From Obelidium mucronatum (Eukaryota > Chytridiomycota > Chytridiomycetes > Chytridiales > Chytriomycetaceae): DNA of 64,000 nt. The stretch is from the NCBI GenBank assembly GCA_025765595.1, contig JAIVFH010000008.1, positions 62,001 to 126,000 of the forward strand, written 5' to 3'. Position numbers and translations under genes: made by a program. The notes beneath the pieces were generated by a model. The model worked only from the letters and a program-made list of their open reading frames with translations, did no database searches and was not told the DNA's origin. Shown in pieces: positions 63,877 through 64,000 of this stretch. The number at the start of each line of letters is the position of its first letter. Position 1 is the stretch's first letter.

Positions 63877-64000
63877 CTCACTCTCTTTCGCTTGTAAGAA
63901 AAAGAGGCGAACATCGCTCGAGCCAGTATTCTTCATACTGTAGAAGTTTCCTTTGGAATTTGCAAGAGTTTAAGAACTTAATTTGCATCGACACACACAA

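Overview
The window is nuclear DNA of a fungus, most likely a zoosporic (chytrid-type) one. Genes are split by short GT-AG introns, mostly 45-100 nt. The gene set includes fungal markers: a Pkc1-type protein kinase C, a protein O-mannosyltransferase, a Mub1/SamB MYND protein, a GH18 chitinase-like protein and an EBP-type sterol isomerase. It also holds genes normally kept by flagellated cells: a MOK kinase and a CLAMP-like central-pair protein. I see no rRNA, tRNA, transposase or CRISPR array.

Layout. 0-5 kb: end of one lectin/SH3 gene, its tandem duplicate (B-lectin, membrane helix, SH3), and a GPI-type GH18 chitinase-like gene on the minus strand. 5-15 kb: a large PP2C phosphatase (+), a PMT-family O-mannosyltransferase (-), a seven-helix (7TM) membrane protein (-) and a secreted GH26-like mannanase (+). 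15-21 kb: MOK kinase and RBM39/CAPER splicing factor. 21-25 kb: a second 7TM gene followed by one or two copies of an unrecognised small-protein family. 25-31 kb: protein kinase C and the CLAMP-like protein (both -). 31-37.3 kb: three more small-protein copies, cyclin C, then two more 7TM genes. 37-46.5 kb: two EXORDIUM-like secreted proteins flanking an Msc7-type aldehyde dehydrogenase and a thiamine-pyrophosphate carrier. 46.5-56 kb: EBP isomerase, MUB1, a universal-stress-like protein and the GATOR2/SEACAT subunit WDR24. 56-63.5 kb: two tandem CaMKK-like kinases; a Lys/Ala-rich exon lies at the right edge.

Functional themes are cell wall and secretion (chitinase-like, PMT, GH26-like, EXO-like, PKC), nutrient and stress signalling (WDR24, CaMKK pair, MUB1, PP2C, PKC), transcription and splicing (cyclin C, RBM39), and flagellar function (MOK, CLAMP-like).

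The strongest candidates for something undescribed are a four-member 7TM family and a small-protein family of 4-5 copies. Members of the two families lie next to each other at two separate places in the window.

Many conserved genes carry a single frame break, often in a homopolymer or simple repeat. This looks more like base-level assembly error than decay, and exon joins at those points are approximate. Several genes have a very GC-rich 5' coding end that changes abruptly to AT-richer sequence.
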